64,000 nucleotides of DNA from UBA1351 sp965140555 (GCA_965140555.1 OZ223259.1:496001-560000), one strand, 5' to 3'. Positions 45,247-54,634 are shown, counted from the first letter of the stretch. The notes: generated from the sequence alone by a model not told the origin. Numbers and translations are program-made.

Positions 45247-47208
45247 TTAATCTCTCATAAAACTCAATGCAAAAAAGCTTTGCTTCATATGGGTTAATGC
45301 CTCAATACGTCTTGAGGCATGCCGTATTTCATCGTTCTCAACATGGATACCTTTTTCTAAAAGGTCCAGTGTATGTCGATAGAGATAGGTAACCTCTCTT
45401 ACAGTATCCGGGTCATAACGTAATGCTTCGATTCTGAAATGTCGTCCACCTAATTCTATAAGACTATGCAATAAGGGCATCAAATGCATATCCTTTGTTG
45501 TCATTAGATGACTACGACAATATTGATCACTAAACACAGGGTGTTTAAAACCTTTCTCATCTTCTAGAATGTACGGCATATTACATTGAGTCTGTTTGCA
45601 ATCATTTTCCGGTTCTACCTGCTCATCTGCTTCATAAAGGCAATGCTCCATGTACATAGCTGTCATACTTCCCTGTACCACTACTTCAACCTGCTCACCA
45701 TGCTGTTCCAGCATAGATTCCAACACATCCATAGAGGATTCCAAAGAAAGGGTCACTTGTTCAACCCCGTGTTCTTGATAAAAGGCTAAGGCTTCGCCAT
45801 TCATAACATTAAGCCCATAATCACCCACAAACCGTTTGGGATCCTCCTTCTTAATACGTCCCAATTCCCCCATATGACCAATCTGAAATCCGTCTATCTC
45901 CGTTTGCCGAAGCATAGCAACTTGCCGGTTCAGTATTTCTTCATTTTCCTTCGTAACCATTTTAGGCAAGCTATATATGATCTCTGCTTGCAGTGCATGA
46001 TCCTTCTTATATGTGATCACTTCATTTACTGCCTCTAATGTCCACGGTTTTCTAGGGCGAAATACTTCATCGGATAAATAGATGCGATCCGCACCGCCAT
46101 CCATAGCAGCAACAGCACTCTCCGGCGTCATGACTTTAACATGTAGGGTATTGCGAACCCCTTGTGAAGAAACCTCTACACCATGCTTAGCCGCGTGAAC
46201 TTCAAGTTGTTTAATTAAATCCGATGAGATAACCGGTTCCTCAACTGCTTTACTAAATACCCTGGGTTCTCGCTTCCCATCTGCATCAATATTGCTGTGC
46301 CCCGGTTTACCAAAGGCATATCCGGTAGACAGGTTTCGTACCCGATTATTCTGTATATCCTGTGCATCTTCCTTATCTGTCTGATAACTACTCGGTGACT
46401 CAATAAAACGATCAATGGCTTCTCGATATTGATTAATCATATGGATTAAATGCTCACTTGAACGCATACGCCCCTCGATTTTAAAGGAATTGACCCCTGA
46501 ATTCAATAGTTGTGGTATATGTTCATAGAGACTGATATCCTTTACTGCTAAGGCATAATAGTCTTTTTTACCTTCTGCCTCATATGCCCAACGACAGGGT
46601 TTCATACACCGACCTCTATTACTACTCTTACCAAAAATCATACCTGAATAGAGACACTGACTTCCGTGTACAGAGCACATATCGCCATGAATAAAGTATT
46701 CATATTCCATCTCCGGGTATACACTGACAAACCGTTCTATATCCTTCAAGGCTAATTCCCTTGAAGCAACAATCCGTGTAACACCCATTTTTTTAGCTTC
46801 TTTAATCATTGCCAAATTATGGACATTCGCCATTACACTTAAGTGAATTTCTATCGGCAGTCCTAATTCATGAATACGACGTACAACGCCCATATCTTGA
46901 ATAATAACAGCATCGGGTTGAATAAGTGCCAGATGCTTTAGAAAGGGTTCAATGGCTTCTATCTCGTCCGGTGTCATCATATTATTCGCTGTCACATATA
47001 TTTTTTTGCCTTTTTCATGTGCTTTCTGAACGGCAATCGCTAATTCTTCATTCGTAAGATTATGCTCCTTACGATGCATGCGCATGTTAAAATCCTTTCC
47101 ACCCATGTAGAAAGCATCCGCTCCACTTTCCAAAAGTGCTTCGAAATCTGAAAATGTACCGACAGGTGCTAATAATTCAATCTTACGACCTCTATACTGT
47201 TGTATCAT
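45247..47208 (-). CDS. U32 family protein with two cysteine-bearing modules
   Basis: 653 residues. Module 1 (about 8-330) is a typical U32 domain: LLAPVGTFSDFEALLESGADAFYMGG, four Cys in HGDMCSVHGSQC and GRCMKPC near 170-195, and FKIEGRMRSSEH near 235. Module 2 (about 365-650) repeats the fold with its own Cys set (EHC, NDC, TQC, QYC near 535-580) and FRIEALRYDPDTV. U32 proteins bind a 4Fe-4S cluster; UbiU/UbiV, TrhP and RlhA are oxygen-independent hydroxylases. RlhA has similar length, but this gene sits in an operon with ubiD, ubiA and ubiX. The start was set at 47208 behind GGAGG; the stop-start ATGA overlaps the permease gene. Confidence 0.82.
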   Translation of the reverse strand: MIQQYRGRKIELLAPVGTFSDFEALLESGADAFYMGGKDFNMRMHRKEHNLTNEELAIAVQKAHEKGKKIYVTANNMMTPDEIEAIEPFLKHLALIQPDAVIIQDMGVVRRIHELGLPIEIHLSVMANVHNLAMIKEAKKMGVTRIVASRELALKDIERFVSVYPEMEYEYFIHGDMCSVHGSQCLYSGMIFGKSSNRGRCMKPCRWAYEAEGKKDYYALAVKDISLYEHIPQLLNSGVNSFKIEGRMRSSEHLIHMINQYREAIDRFIESPSSYQTDKEDAQDIQNNRVRNLSTGYAFGKPGHSNIDADGKREPRVFSKAVEEPVISSDLIKQLEVHAAKHGVEVSSQGVRNTLHVKVMTPESAVAAMDGGADRIYLSDEVFRPRKPWTLEAVNEVITYKKDHALQAEIIYSLPKMVTKENEEILNRQVAMLRQTEIDGFQIGHMGELGRIKKEDPKRFVGDYGLNVMNGEALAFYQEHGVEQVTLSLESSMDVLESMLEQHGEQVEVVVQGSMTAMYMEHCLYEADEQVEPENDCKQTQCNMPYILEDEKGFKHPVFSDQYCRSHLMTTKDMHLMPLLHSLIELGGRHFRIEALRYDPDTVREVTYLYRHTLDLLEKGIHVENDEIRHASRRIEALTHMKQSFFALSFMRD

Positions 47209-47972
47209 ATCTTTCCTCCAACTTGCGTATGGTTTTGCCATCGACATGCCCATAATTGACATCGATCAATACTTATAAATAAAAGTAAACCAACAACACT
47301 TATCATGACGATACCACCATACATCTCTTGATAATTCATTCGGCTCCAGGCATCTAATATATAATAACCAATGCCGTAATGTGTCCCATATCCTTCTGCA
47401 AAGAACAGAATCGATAAGGCTGTACCTACCGATAACCGTATATTTGTAAGTAAATCCGGTATGATAGCCGGAAAAGTTACATGGAAGAAGCGCTGCCTTC
47501 GTGTGCCTCCCAAACTTACTACAACATCGTAGGTTTCCTTCTCAACATTCATTGCCGCATCTCTCGTTGAGACGATAACTTGAAAAATAACAATAAGTAC
47601 GATAAGGGTGATTTTAGACCCATTCCCTATACCAAAAAAGAGCATCAGTATTGGTAACAGAACTGTTTTGGGGATTGGATAAGTAAAATAAACCAACGTG
47701 CCCAGCATTTGGTTCATACGCTTCGAACCTGCCATTGACAAGCCTATTCCAATACCCAAAATCATTGCAATACCTAACCCCATAATAATCCGGAATAGAC
47801 TGGCTCCTATATGTAAAACCATGCCTTCTCTGAAAGCTTCCGGCATTCCGGCATAAACTACCCATGGATAGGGGCAGATACTCTTATTCATCACAAAACT
47901 AAGTATAATCCATAAGATATGAATAACCAGAGTTCCCTTTATAAGCTGACTCAAACCAAGTTTATGTTCCAT
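47205..47972 (-). CDS. ABC importer permease (SsuC/TauC type)
   Basis: 255 residues with six membrane segments. The conserved EAA-type loop is seen as VVSLGGTRRQRFFHVTFPAIIPDLLTNIRLS near 150-180, and RIIMGLGIAMILGIGIGLSMAGS near 63. This family imports sulfonates, nitrate, thiamine precursors or aromatic acids together with an NMT1-type binding protein. The gene overlaps the ATPase gene by 11 bp and U32 by 4 bp, so it belongs to the same operon. The substrate is unknown. Confidence 0.88.
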   Translation of the reverse strand: MEHKLGLSQLIKGTLVIHILWIILSFVMNKSICPYPWVVYAGMPEAFREGMVLHIGASLFRIIMGLGIAMILGIGIGLSMAGSKRMNQMLGTLVYFTYPIPKTVLLPILMLFFGIGNGSKITLIVLIVIFQVIVSTRDAAMNVEKETYDVVVSLGGTRRQRFFHVTFPAIIPDLLTNIRLSVGTALSILFFAEGYGTHYGIGYYILDAWSRMNYQEMYGGIVMISVVGLLLFISIDRCQLWACRWQNHTQVGGKI

Positions 47973-48765
47973 CGCCTATCCCCCTTCGCATTCTACCTCG
48001 GATAACTTGTTGTAGCTTGTATCCATAGTCGCCATGACGACGTTCTTCCCTATTCATTGCATCCGATCCATCCTGCATAAATGGGTTTTCAAAAATCTCC
48101 GCTATACGGCCTGCCTCACCGGGTCTTTGCTCAAATAGAAGGATACGCTCTCCAAGGACAACTGCTTCTTCAATACTATGAGTCACCAACAGAGTCGTCG
48201 TCGGAAATTCTTTCCAAATATCCAAAAAAAGATGTTGTGCATCTTCTCGTTTCAAGCTATCTAATGCCGAAAAAGGTTCATCCAGCAACAGGACATCCGG
48301 CTGCAAAATAAAACCTCTTGCAAGGGCAACACGTTGCCTTTGACCGCCACTTAACGCCGATGGATAGCGTCCCAATAACTCAGCCAATCCCAAAGTCTGA
48401 AGAATATGCGCCAAACGTTTTTCTCCCGAATCATCTAAGGATATCTTCCTCAACACCAAAGGTAAACGAATATTTTCCTCTACTGTTTTCCATGGTAATA
48501 ATCCGTAATGCTGAGGCATATAAGCTATCATATCGTCCTTGTACTGAATCGGTCTATCATGGAGTCTTATGGTTCCTTGAGACGATTCCTTAAGTCCCGC
48601 AATTAATTTCAACAACGTGGATTTTCCACATCCTGACGGTCCAAGGAGGACCACAATCTCACCTGACTTTATGCTGAGATTAAGTGGCCCTAAGGCATGA
48701 ACTGTTTGTTGTTGTTTTTCTTGTTGGGTAGTATAATGCGCTGTAATATTGTCAATAGTCAACAT
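47962..48765 (-). CDS. ABC importer ATPase (SsuB/TauB type)
   Basis: 267 residues. Walker A GPSGCGKSTLLK near 42, Q-loop MPQHYGLLPWKT near 85, signature LSGGQRQRVALARG near 142, Walker B VLLLDEPFSALD near 162 and H-loop THSIEEAVVLG near 197. The LLPWKT form after the Q-loop is typical of SsuB/TauB/ThiZ-type ATPases. It sits between the binding protein and permease genes and completes a three-part importer. The start follows AAAGGAAATCGA. Confidence 0.9.
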   Translation of the reverse strand: MLTIDNITAHYTTQQEKQQQTVHALGPLNLSIKSGEIVVLLGPSGCGKSTLLKLIAGLKESSQGTIRLHDRPIQYKDDMIAYMPQHYGLLPWKTVEENIRLPLVLRKISLDDSGEKRLAHILQTLGLAELLGRYPSALSGGQRQRVALARGFILQPDVLLLDEPFSALDSLKREDAQHLFLDIWKEFPTTTLLVTHSIEEAVVLGERILLFEQRPGEAGRIAEIFENPFMQDGSDAMNREERRHGDYGYKLQQVIRGRMRRGIGDGT

Positions 48766-48799
48766 TCGATTTCCTTCTTTCCAAGGAAGAATAAAGTCT

Positions 48800-49702
48800 T
48801 TATTCTTTTAAATCAGCCGGTGTTAACGTCTTCGTCAGAATCCCTTTATTGTCTAGCCACATTAATGCATCCGTTAATGCCGCATCACTTGGCATACCAA
48901 CAGAGGAAAAGGTGGGTAGGTGAATATCTCCGGCCATGCTCTCCGGAAATCCGATTGTATCAATTACCAATGTCTCATAATCACTGATCGGCGTTGTATT
49001 GGCATAGTCTACACCTTGATTATATGCATCGAGTAAGCTCTCCACCGATTCTTTTTTATTCTCTAGAACATCTGCTTTAAAGGCAATAACCGTTGGCTTT
49101 AGTCCGATATCCGCTGCCTTACCTAATAAGACACCGCCATTAGCAATGGCTAAGGAAGCAAATGGCTCCGGCAGTACCGCTGCGTCCACTTGGTTACTGG
49201 ATAACATTTCAACGCGATTCGGAATAGCCGATATGGCTGTTTTAGTCACATCTGACGGTTGTATATCTACCGATTCCAACAAGCGATCCACTGTATAATC
49301 GATAACGGTGTTCTCTGAGATGGCTATAGATTTGCCTGCTAACTCATTCAGTTTGGTAACACCTGACCCGGCTGATGCTACAAAATAAAAATTACATGTA
49401 GTCTCCGAAACAATACGCATATCTACATCTGCATTTTGATAGAGGCCGATTGCAATTTGGTCACAGATAATGCCGTCTAGGGCGCCGGCTTGAAGGGCTG
49501 CATCTCGATCTTTTGCACTTTTATAAAACTCTAGGGTGACATTATCTTTATTTAGATACCCTTTATCTTGGGCAATAACAAACGGTATGGCATCTTCTGA
49601 GGGCATTAATCCGATAGTTAGTGTGTCGTCTTCCTTACTACATCCGGCTATTGCCATCATTACAATGATAACACTTACAATACATAATCCTTTTTTTATC
49701 AT
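48800..49702 (-). CDS. ABC importer substrate-binding lipoprotein (NMT1/SsuA-like)
   Basis: 300 residues. The signal peptide ends in the lipobox AIAGC (Cys about 20). The mature protein is an NMT1-like two-lobed binding protein: LTIGLMPSEDAIPFVIAQDKGYL, LQAGALDGIICDQIAIGLYQ, and AISENTVIDYTVDRLLES. The family binds sulfonates, pyrimidine precursors, bicarbonate or aromatic acids. The start was set at the ATG at 49702, whose ATGA overlaps the ubiX stop. This tight coupling to ubiX suggests that the ligand is used by the prenyltransferase/decarboxylase enzymes. Confidence 0.85.
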   Translation of the reverse strand: MIKKGLCIVSVIIVMMAIAGCSKEDDTLTIGLMPSEDAIPFVIAQDKGYLNKDNVTLEFYKSAKDRDAALQAGALDGIICDQIAIGLYQNADVDMRIVSETTCNFYFVASAGSGVTKLNELAGKSIAISENTVIDYTVDRLLESVDIQPSDVTKTAISAIPNRVEMLSSNQVDAAVLPEPFASLAIANGGVLLGKAADIGLKPTVIAFKADVLENKKESVESLLDAYNQGVDYANTTPISDYETLVIDTIGFPESMAGDIHLPTFSSVGMPSDAALTDALMWLDNKGILTKTLTPADLKE

Positions 49703-50292
49703 GTTTCTTTCGTATCCTTCCATTTTTCATACAATTGATGCTTTATATCTAGTCGGTCACAGATTTTACCAACTAGATGGTCAATAAGTGCTTCTATTGA
49801 CTCCGGGCGATGATAAAACCCCGGCATTGCAGGCATAATAACCCCACCGGCTCGTGCTAGACGAAGCTGATTCTCAAGATGAATGACATTCATAGGCGTC
49901 TCTCGAGGCACAACAATTAAGGTATGCCCTTCCTTCAGACATACATCTGCAGCCCTCGTTAGTAGATTCGTTCCCAAACCTTGGCTGATTTGAGCTAATG
50001 ATCCCATCGAACAGGGGCATATAACCATAGCTTCTTTAGCATAAGAGCCACTGGCAATCCCTGCAAACAAATTCCGTATATCCTGAACATGAAAATTTAT
50101 ATATTTTTGGGTCATTTCTTCTTCCCATGCATCGTAAGGCTCACCGATTTCATAGGAGAAGACACGTTTCCCATTATCTGTCGCTACCCATTGAACATCA
50201 ATGTCCGAGTCTGCAACAAGAACCTCTGCCAAACGCTTTCCATAAACACTTCCACTTGCGCCTGTTAGTCCCAGAACTATTTTTCTCATCAT
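49699..50292 (-). CDS. ubiX: UbiX-type flavin prenyltransferase
   Basis: 197 residues. GLTGASGSVYGKRLAEVL at the N-terminus binds FMN. CPCSMGSLAQISQGLGTNLLTRAADVCLKE near 108 and VVPRETPMNVIHLENQLRLARAGGVIMPAMPGFYH near 140 are the UbiX hallmarks. UbiX attaches a dimethylallyl unit to FMN and makes the prenyl-FMN cofactor needed by UbiD. The start was set at 50292 behind AAAGGAGAACG; the frame is open 10 codons further. The gene lies 13 bp after ubiA and overlaps the binding-protein gene by 4 bp. Confidence 0.92.
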   Translation of the reverse strand: MMRKIVLGLTGASGSVYGKRLAEVLVADSDIDVQWVATDNGKRVFSYEIGEPYDAWEEEMTQKYINFHVQDIRNLFAGIASGSYAKEAMVICPCSMGSLAQISQGLGTNLLTRAADVCLKEGHTLIVVPRETPMNVIHLENQLRLARAGGVIMPAMPGFYHRPESIEALIDHLVGKICDRLDIKHQLYEKWKDTKET

Positions 50293-50305
50293 CGTTCTCC
50301 TTTCA

Positions 50306-51181
50306 TTATAAACCGCTTCCAATCAAGGCATCTGCAACACCGCCAATTAAAAATACCAAACTTATCATTTGATTGATACCATAGGATGCAATCTTAACAT
50401 GGGTTAGATTCGTCGGAGAGACAAGATAGTGTTCCAAGACAAAAAGCACACCGATTATTCCTAATGTAATTGCAAAAATCATACCTAATGATTCCGAAAG
50501 TAGGCAAACAACAACAAGGCATATCCAACTGATCAGATGAAACCCTTTGGCAATATGAAGTCCGTTTTTCACACCGAAACGTGCGGGTATTGAATGAATC
50601 CCATGACTTATATCAAAATCGTAATCTTGAGAGCCGTAGATAATATCAAAACCGGCCACCCATAGTGTATTGGCCGCTCCCATAAAAAGAGCCACCCAGC
50701 TGATTGTTCCTGTAACAGCTATCCAAGCGCCAACGGGTGCACATGCCGATGTAATACCAAGTACAACATGACATAACCAAGTAAATCGCTTTGTATAGGA
50801 ATAAATAATAAGTAAAAAGAGTGCAATGGGAGAAAGCATAAGGCACAAGGGATTAAGCATCGCCGCTGCCAAAACCATAACCCCAAAACAAATGGCCGTA
50901 AAAACGACAATCTCCTTGGGATTCATTTGATTTTGCGGTAATTGACGGGATCTGGTTCTTGGGTTCATCGCATCAATTTTACGGTCAATCACTCGATTGA
51001 TGGCATTCGCCCCTGTTCTCGCCCCCATAAAGGCTACAACAATCCAGAAAATAGTCCTTCCATCTAATGTGCCATTTCCCGCCAATAACATCGCAATTAA
51101 TGCAAAGGATAAGGAAAAAATAGTATGCGAAAACATAACCAATGTTCCGTAATCTTTAATTTTACTCCAAATCAATCCCAT
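50306..51181 (-). CDS. ubiA: UbiA-type aromatic prenyltransferase
   Basis: 291 residues with about eight to nine membrane segments. The first Asp motif is NAINRVIDRKIDAMNPRTRSRQLP near 65 (NxxxDxxxD), and the second is YGSQDYDFDISHGIHSIPARFG near 180. Both bind Mg2+ and prenyl diphosphate. The sequence follows the 4-hydroxybenzoate polyprenyltransferase / MqnP group. The gene overlaps ubiD by 20 bp, and the start at 51181 has only a weak site, so translation is probably coupled. It shows that the operon product is a prenylated aromatic compound. Confidence 0.9.
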   Translation of the reverse strand: MGLIWSKIKDYGTLVMFSHTIFSLSFALIAMLLAGNGTLDGRTIFWIVVAFMGARTGANAINRVIDRKIDAMNPRTRSRQLPQNQMNPKEIVVFTAICFGVMVLAAAMLNPLCLMLSPIALFLLIIYSYTKRFTWLCHVVLGITSACAPVGAWIAVTGTISWVALFMGAANTLWVAGFDIIYGSQDYDFDISHGIHSIPARFGVKNGLHIAKGFHLISWICLVVVCLLSESLGMIFAITLGIIGVLFVLEHYLVSPTNLTHVKIASYGINQMISLVFLIGGVADALIGSGL

Positions 51182-52613
51182 AGGAAGCCCACTTTCCGGT
51201 GACTTTCTCTTTGATGGCGTCACTCATTTCAATATCATCCGGCCAAGGTCTAGTATGCCCTTCCGTTTCCCATTTTTTAGTTGCATCAATACCTAGTCGA
51301 TGTCCATAATGAGGCATATTCGACGCATGATCTAGTGCATCAAGGGGTCCTTCACTAATAACCAAATCACGCTTGGCATCAATATTGTTAAAGACCTTCC
51401 ATGCAACGGTACTATAATCCGAGGGATCAATCGTCTCGTCCACTACGATAATCATCTTCGTATACATCATCTGCCCCATACCCCAAAGAGAATTCATGAT
51501 CTTCTTAGCATGACCCGGGTAGCGTTTCTTGATACTCACAATGACACAGTTATGGAATACACCTTCTAAGGGAAAACTGAAGTCCACAATTTCGGGGTTC
51601 TGCATCTTCAATAAAGGTAAGAAAATACGTTCCGTCGCTTTACCCATATAACAATCTTCCATTGGTGGCTTTCCTACCACCGTTGCAGGATATACCGGAT
51701 TTTTCTTATGGGTTATACAGGTCACGTGAAAGACAGGGTACATATCCGCCAAGGAATAATAACCTGTATGATCCCCAAAGGGACCTTCCAATCGTAACGG
51801 TTCATTCACATCCACATACCCTTCAATGACAAATTCCGCATTGGCAGGCACATAGATATCATTTGTTACAGATTTAACCATCGGTACCGGCATTTTACGT
51901 ATATAACCGGCAAACATCATTTCATCAATCATCTTAGGTAAAGGTGCTGTTGCTGCATAGGTAATTGCAGGATCACAGCCTAAGGCAACGGATACAGGCA
52001 TCTTACCGCTTGTTTGACGGTATGCTTCATAGATTTCACGACCGTCTTTATGTAAATGCCAATGCATTCCTGTTGTTTTTTTATCAAACACCTGCATACG
52101 GTACATCCCTGTGTTCTGAACACCCGTATGGGGGTCTTTTGTCATAACCAGCGGCAACGTAAAGAATCGACCTCCATCTTGAGGCCAACAGTGCAACACC
52201 GGTAACGTTGTCAAATCCGGTTCCATTTCAATAACTTCCTGACATGAGCCGGTTTTTTTCTTAATCGGAAACACCGATGCCAAACGGGATAGCTTAGGCA
52301 CTGCCTTCACTTTGTTCATAAGACCCATATAGCTAGCCATATCAATAAATTCACTAATCGTATCGCCCAAATCATCCAATTCTTTAACACCTAAAGCCAA
52401 ACTCATACGCTCATAGGTTCCCATTGCATTCATTAAAACAGGATAATCGGAACCTTTTACATTTTCAAATAATAAAGCCTTCCCATATGCTTTAGAAACC
52501 CGATCTGTAATCTCGGTAATTTCCAAGTAAGAATCTACCGGTTCTTTGATACGAACCAATTCTCCCTTACTCTCTAGCGTTTTGATGAAGGCTTGAAGAT
52601 CTTTATATGCCAT
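51162..52613 (-). CDS. ubiD: UbiD family prenyl-FMN-dependent decarboxylase
   Basis: 483 residues, the usual UbiD length. EGPFGDHTGYYSLADMYPVFHVTCI near 278, GKPPMEDCYMGKATERIFLPLL near 315 and HNCVIVSIKKRYPGHAKKIM near 350 match the family, including the E-R-E residue set around prenyl-FMN. UbiD enzymes decarboxylate 3-polyprenyl-4-hydroxybenzoate, naphthoates (MqnL) or other aromatic acids. It is the first gene of the operon. The 120 bases upstream contain an inverted repeat (CTGACA / TGTCAG, near 52650-52688) and AT-rich DNA suited to a promoter. Confidence 0.92.
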   Translation of the reverse strand: MAYKDLQAFIKTLESKGELVRIKEPVDSYLEITEITDRVSKAYGKALLFENVKGSDYPVLMNAMGTYERMSLALGVKELDDLGDTISEFIDMASYMGLMNKVKAVPKLSRLASVFPIKKKTGSCQEVIEMEPDLTTLPVLHCWPQDGGRFFTLPLVMTKDPHTGVQNTGMYRMQVFDKKTTGMHWHLHKDGREIYEAYRQTSGKMPVSVALGCDPAITYAATAPLPKMIDEMMFAGYIRKMPVPMVKSVTNDIYVPANAEFVIEGYVDVNEPLRLEGPFGDHTGYYSLADMYPVFHVTCITHKKNPVYPATVVGKPPMEDCYMGKATERIFLPLLKMQNPEIVDFSFPLEGVFHNCVIVSIKKRYPGHAKKIMNSLWGMGQMMYTKMIIVVDETIDPSDYSTVAWKVFNNIDAKRDLVISEGPLDALDHASNMPHYGHRLGIDATKKWETEGHTRPWPDDIEMSDAIKEKVTGKWASYGIDLE

Positions 52614-52733
52614 GTCATTCTCCCATCGTTACAACAATTGCCTCTATACTGACAGGCTCATAGTCATTCATATACGAACGTGTCAGTACACTTGGTAGTC
52701 GTGACATATTATATCATATTATGTAGGCATTCT

Positions 52734-53621
52734 CTAATGATTCCCATTTTTGGTCTTTTTTTTCACAACTTGAACTAATCGATCATAGATTTCTTGGATT
52801 TGTTCTATACTATACCCGGATATTGTTTCTGTTGAATCAGGATAGATACCGTCGTGTCCCCCTTTAGACACCATAAATTCAAAGACATCCTTTATCAGAC
52901 TACTCCTCGGCATAACATCCGTCTCTAACTGCACACATATGGATGCCATCATTGCAAATGCCGCCCAATCCGAAACCGTAGCAACCAACAGATGCTCCAC
53001 TTCTACAACGGAGGGTTTTACATCCGGAAAATCTGATTTAATGAGGCTTAACAAGTTCCCCATTCCGATTTCATTGCCTGCATCCCCAATACCGATGGTG
53101 ACAAGCTCTTGTTCTTTTGCTTTATTGAAAAGCACATCAATAGGTGCCGTATACTTGTCGATAATGAGATGTCGCATGGTTCTATAGTGGCCTTCTTCAT
53201 TTTTGCCACAGCGTTCTATACTAATAATGGCAACCGGTTTTTCCAGTTCCAACAAATCCTCATAAAACACCTCATGATCCACATCAACTACTTCTATAGG
53301 GCACTCTATAGTCCTTACAGGTTCCATATGTTCCGCTACGTCAATATAATCAAAATAACCTCTACAATAGACATCCGTAATAACTACCGGATCATAACCG
53401 ATTGTCCTCAACACTTGAGCCAACATATATGTTCCTAAGGGTCCATCCATTTCCCCATGACCTTTCACATAAAATCCGGTCACTAGAAATACGGTTTTCT
53501 TAGGACATGTCAATAACTCCGCAACAGCATTTTCCACATAATTATCCGAAAGGTTTACTCGACACTGGTCCATTCGACGTACATCCCCATCTGTCATAAT
53601 GATATCTTCTATGAGTCCCAT
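52734..53621 (-). CDS. DUF4392 protein (D-glutamate cyclase-like)
   Basis: 295 residues matching the DUF4392 family, whose mitochondrial relative is D-glutamate cyclase (D-Glu to 5-oxo-D-proline). Typical stretches are FLVTGFYVKGHGEMDGPLG near 45, VITDVYCRGYFDYID, SIERCGKNEEGHYRTMR near 133, IGIGDAGNEIGMGN near 178 and VSKGGHDGI near 255. In bacteria the natural substrate is often unproven. It lies 120 bp upstream of ubiD on the same strand. Read-through into that operon is possible, but there is room for a separate promoter. Confidence 0.8.
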   Translation of the reverse strand: MGLIEDIIMTDGDVRRMDQCRVNLSDNYVENAVAELLTCPKKTVFLVTGFYVKGHGEMDGPLGTYMLAQVLRTIGYDPVVITDVYCRGYFDYIDVAEHMEPVRTIECPIEVVDVDHEVFYEDLLELEKPVAIISIERCGKNEEGHYRTMRHLIIDKYTAPIDVLFNKAKEQELVTIGIGDAGNEIGMGNLLSLIKSDFPDVKPSVVEVEHLLVATVSDWAAFAMMASICVQLETDVMPRSSLIKDVFEFMVSKGGHDGIYPDSTETISGYSIEQIQEIYDRLVQVVKKKTKNGNH

Positions 53622-53679
53622 ACCTTTACCTCGCTTTCTAATCTGAATCCTTCAGTCATCTATAGCGGAGTTCTTCTTT

Positions 53680-54627
53680 TTATAATTGCGCTATTCTACT
53701 ATCATATTGACGTCTGTTTGTATTAATCCCATCGTTTAACCTACGTTCTCGACTTTTTAAATCTGCCATAATTTGCTCAACACGGCTCTCTAAATTTTCG
53801 ACGCGTATGGTTGCATCATTAATTTTATTCTGTACCATCATATCAACAAAGAAACCGTCAAAAAACCAATCTGCAAATCCAAGAAAATTATCCATACTCA
53901 GATCGACATCCATTTCTTCAGAGACATCTTGAAGCTCTTGGTTAAATCGTGTTATGGTATGTTGCAGTCCACGAATCATCACTTGTGCGTCTTCCATATG
54001 CCCTCGTTTCGCCATCGTCGCAATCAAACCACCACCAAGCATATCATAGGTTCCCCATCCCTTAGCTGACTTCAGTGATTTACGTATACCACTAATACCC
54101 ATAAGTAGATTGTCTCCGGCATGAATGGCTTCAACAACTTCCTTCAGTTCTCGTTGATAGGCCGACTCTTCCTCTTCCAGTTTTTCCAAGACTTCCCATT
54201 CTGAGGGTAATTCTGCCTGTATGACAGCTCGTTTTCTTGCCATAAGTTGATCATAGTCATTTTGCAACATTCGTGTATTATCTTTTTTTGACTGTAACAT
54301 TAAAAGATGCTTTTCATTTTCTTCAATATTATAAATGACTTGATCGAGTTCTGCTTTGACCTCCAACACTTCTTGTTCTTCCTTCGTCAAAGCCTCTTTC
54401 TTATCATTGATTAAAGTGTGATAAACATTCATCCAACTTAACTTCTGCAGTCGCTCGACATCTTCCTCTTCTCGCTTTAACTGTGATAGTTTCATTGTCT
54501 TATCATTTTCCAATCGCGTTATTGTATTTTGCGTTGATCGAATCTGATTTTCTATGCTTTCGTTTTCCAACAAACGGTCTTTTAAATCCCGCATTTCCGC
54601 ATTTAGTTGATGTAATCTCTCACTCAT
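53680..54627 (-). CDS. Coiled-coil cytoplasmic protein of unknown function
   Basis: 315 residues, with no signal peptide or membrane segment. Long coiled coils cover about 1-160 and 255-310, rich in Glu, Lys, Leu and Arg. A central glycine-bearing helical region, SAKGWGTYDMLGGGLIATMAKRGHMEDA near 185, and NFLGFADWFFDGFFVDMMV near 245 are the only distinctive parts; I have seen such a core in unnamed clostridial proteins but know no function. It begins 7 bp after the TPR-GGDEF gene, so the two are co-expressed and the coiled-coil protein may be a partner or output of that signalling protein (inference). Confidence 0.7.
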   Translation of the reverse strand: MSERLHQLNAEMRDLKDRLLENESIENQIRSTQNTITRLENDKTMKLSQLKREEEDVERLQKLSWMNVYHTLINDKKEALTKEEQEVLEVKAELDQVIYNIEENEKHLLMLQSKKDNTRMLQNDYDQLMARKRAVIQAELPSEWEVLEKLEEEESAYQRELKEVVEAIHAGDNLLMGISGIRKSLKSAKGWGTYDMLGGGLIATMAKRGHMEDAQVMIRGLQHTITRFNQELQDVSEEMDVDLSMDNFLGFADWFFDGFFVDMMVQNKINDATIRVENLESRVEQIMADLKSRERRLNDGINTNRRQYDSRIAQL

Positions 54628-54634
54628 TGTCCTT

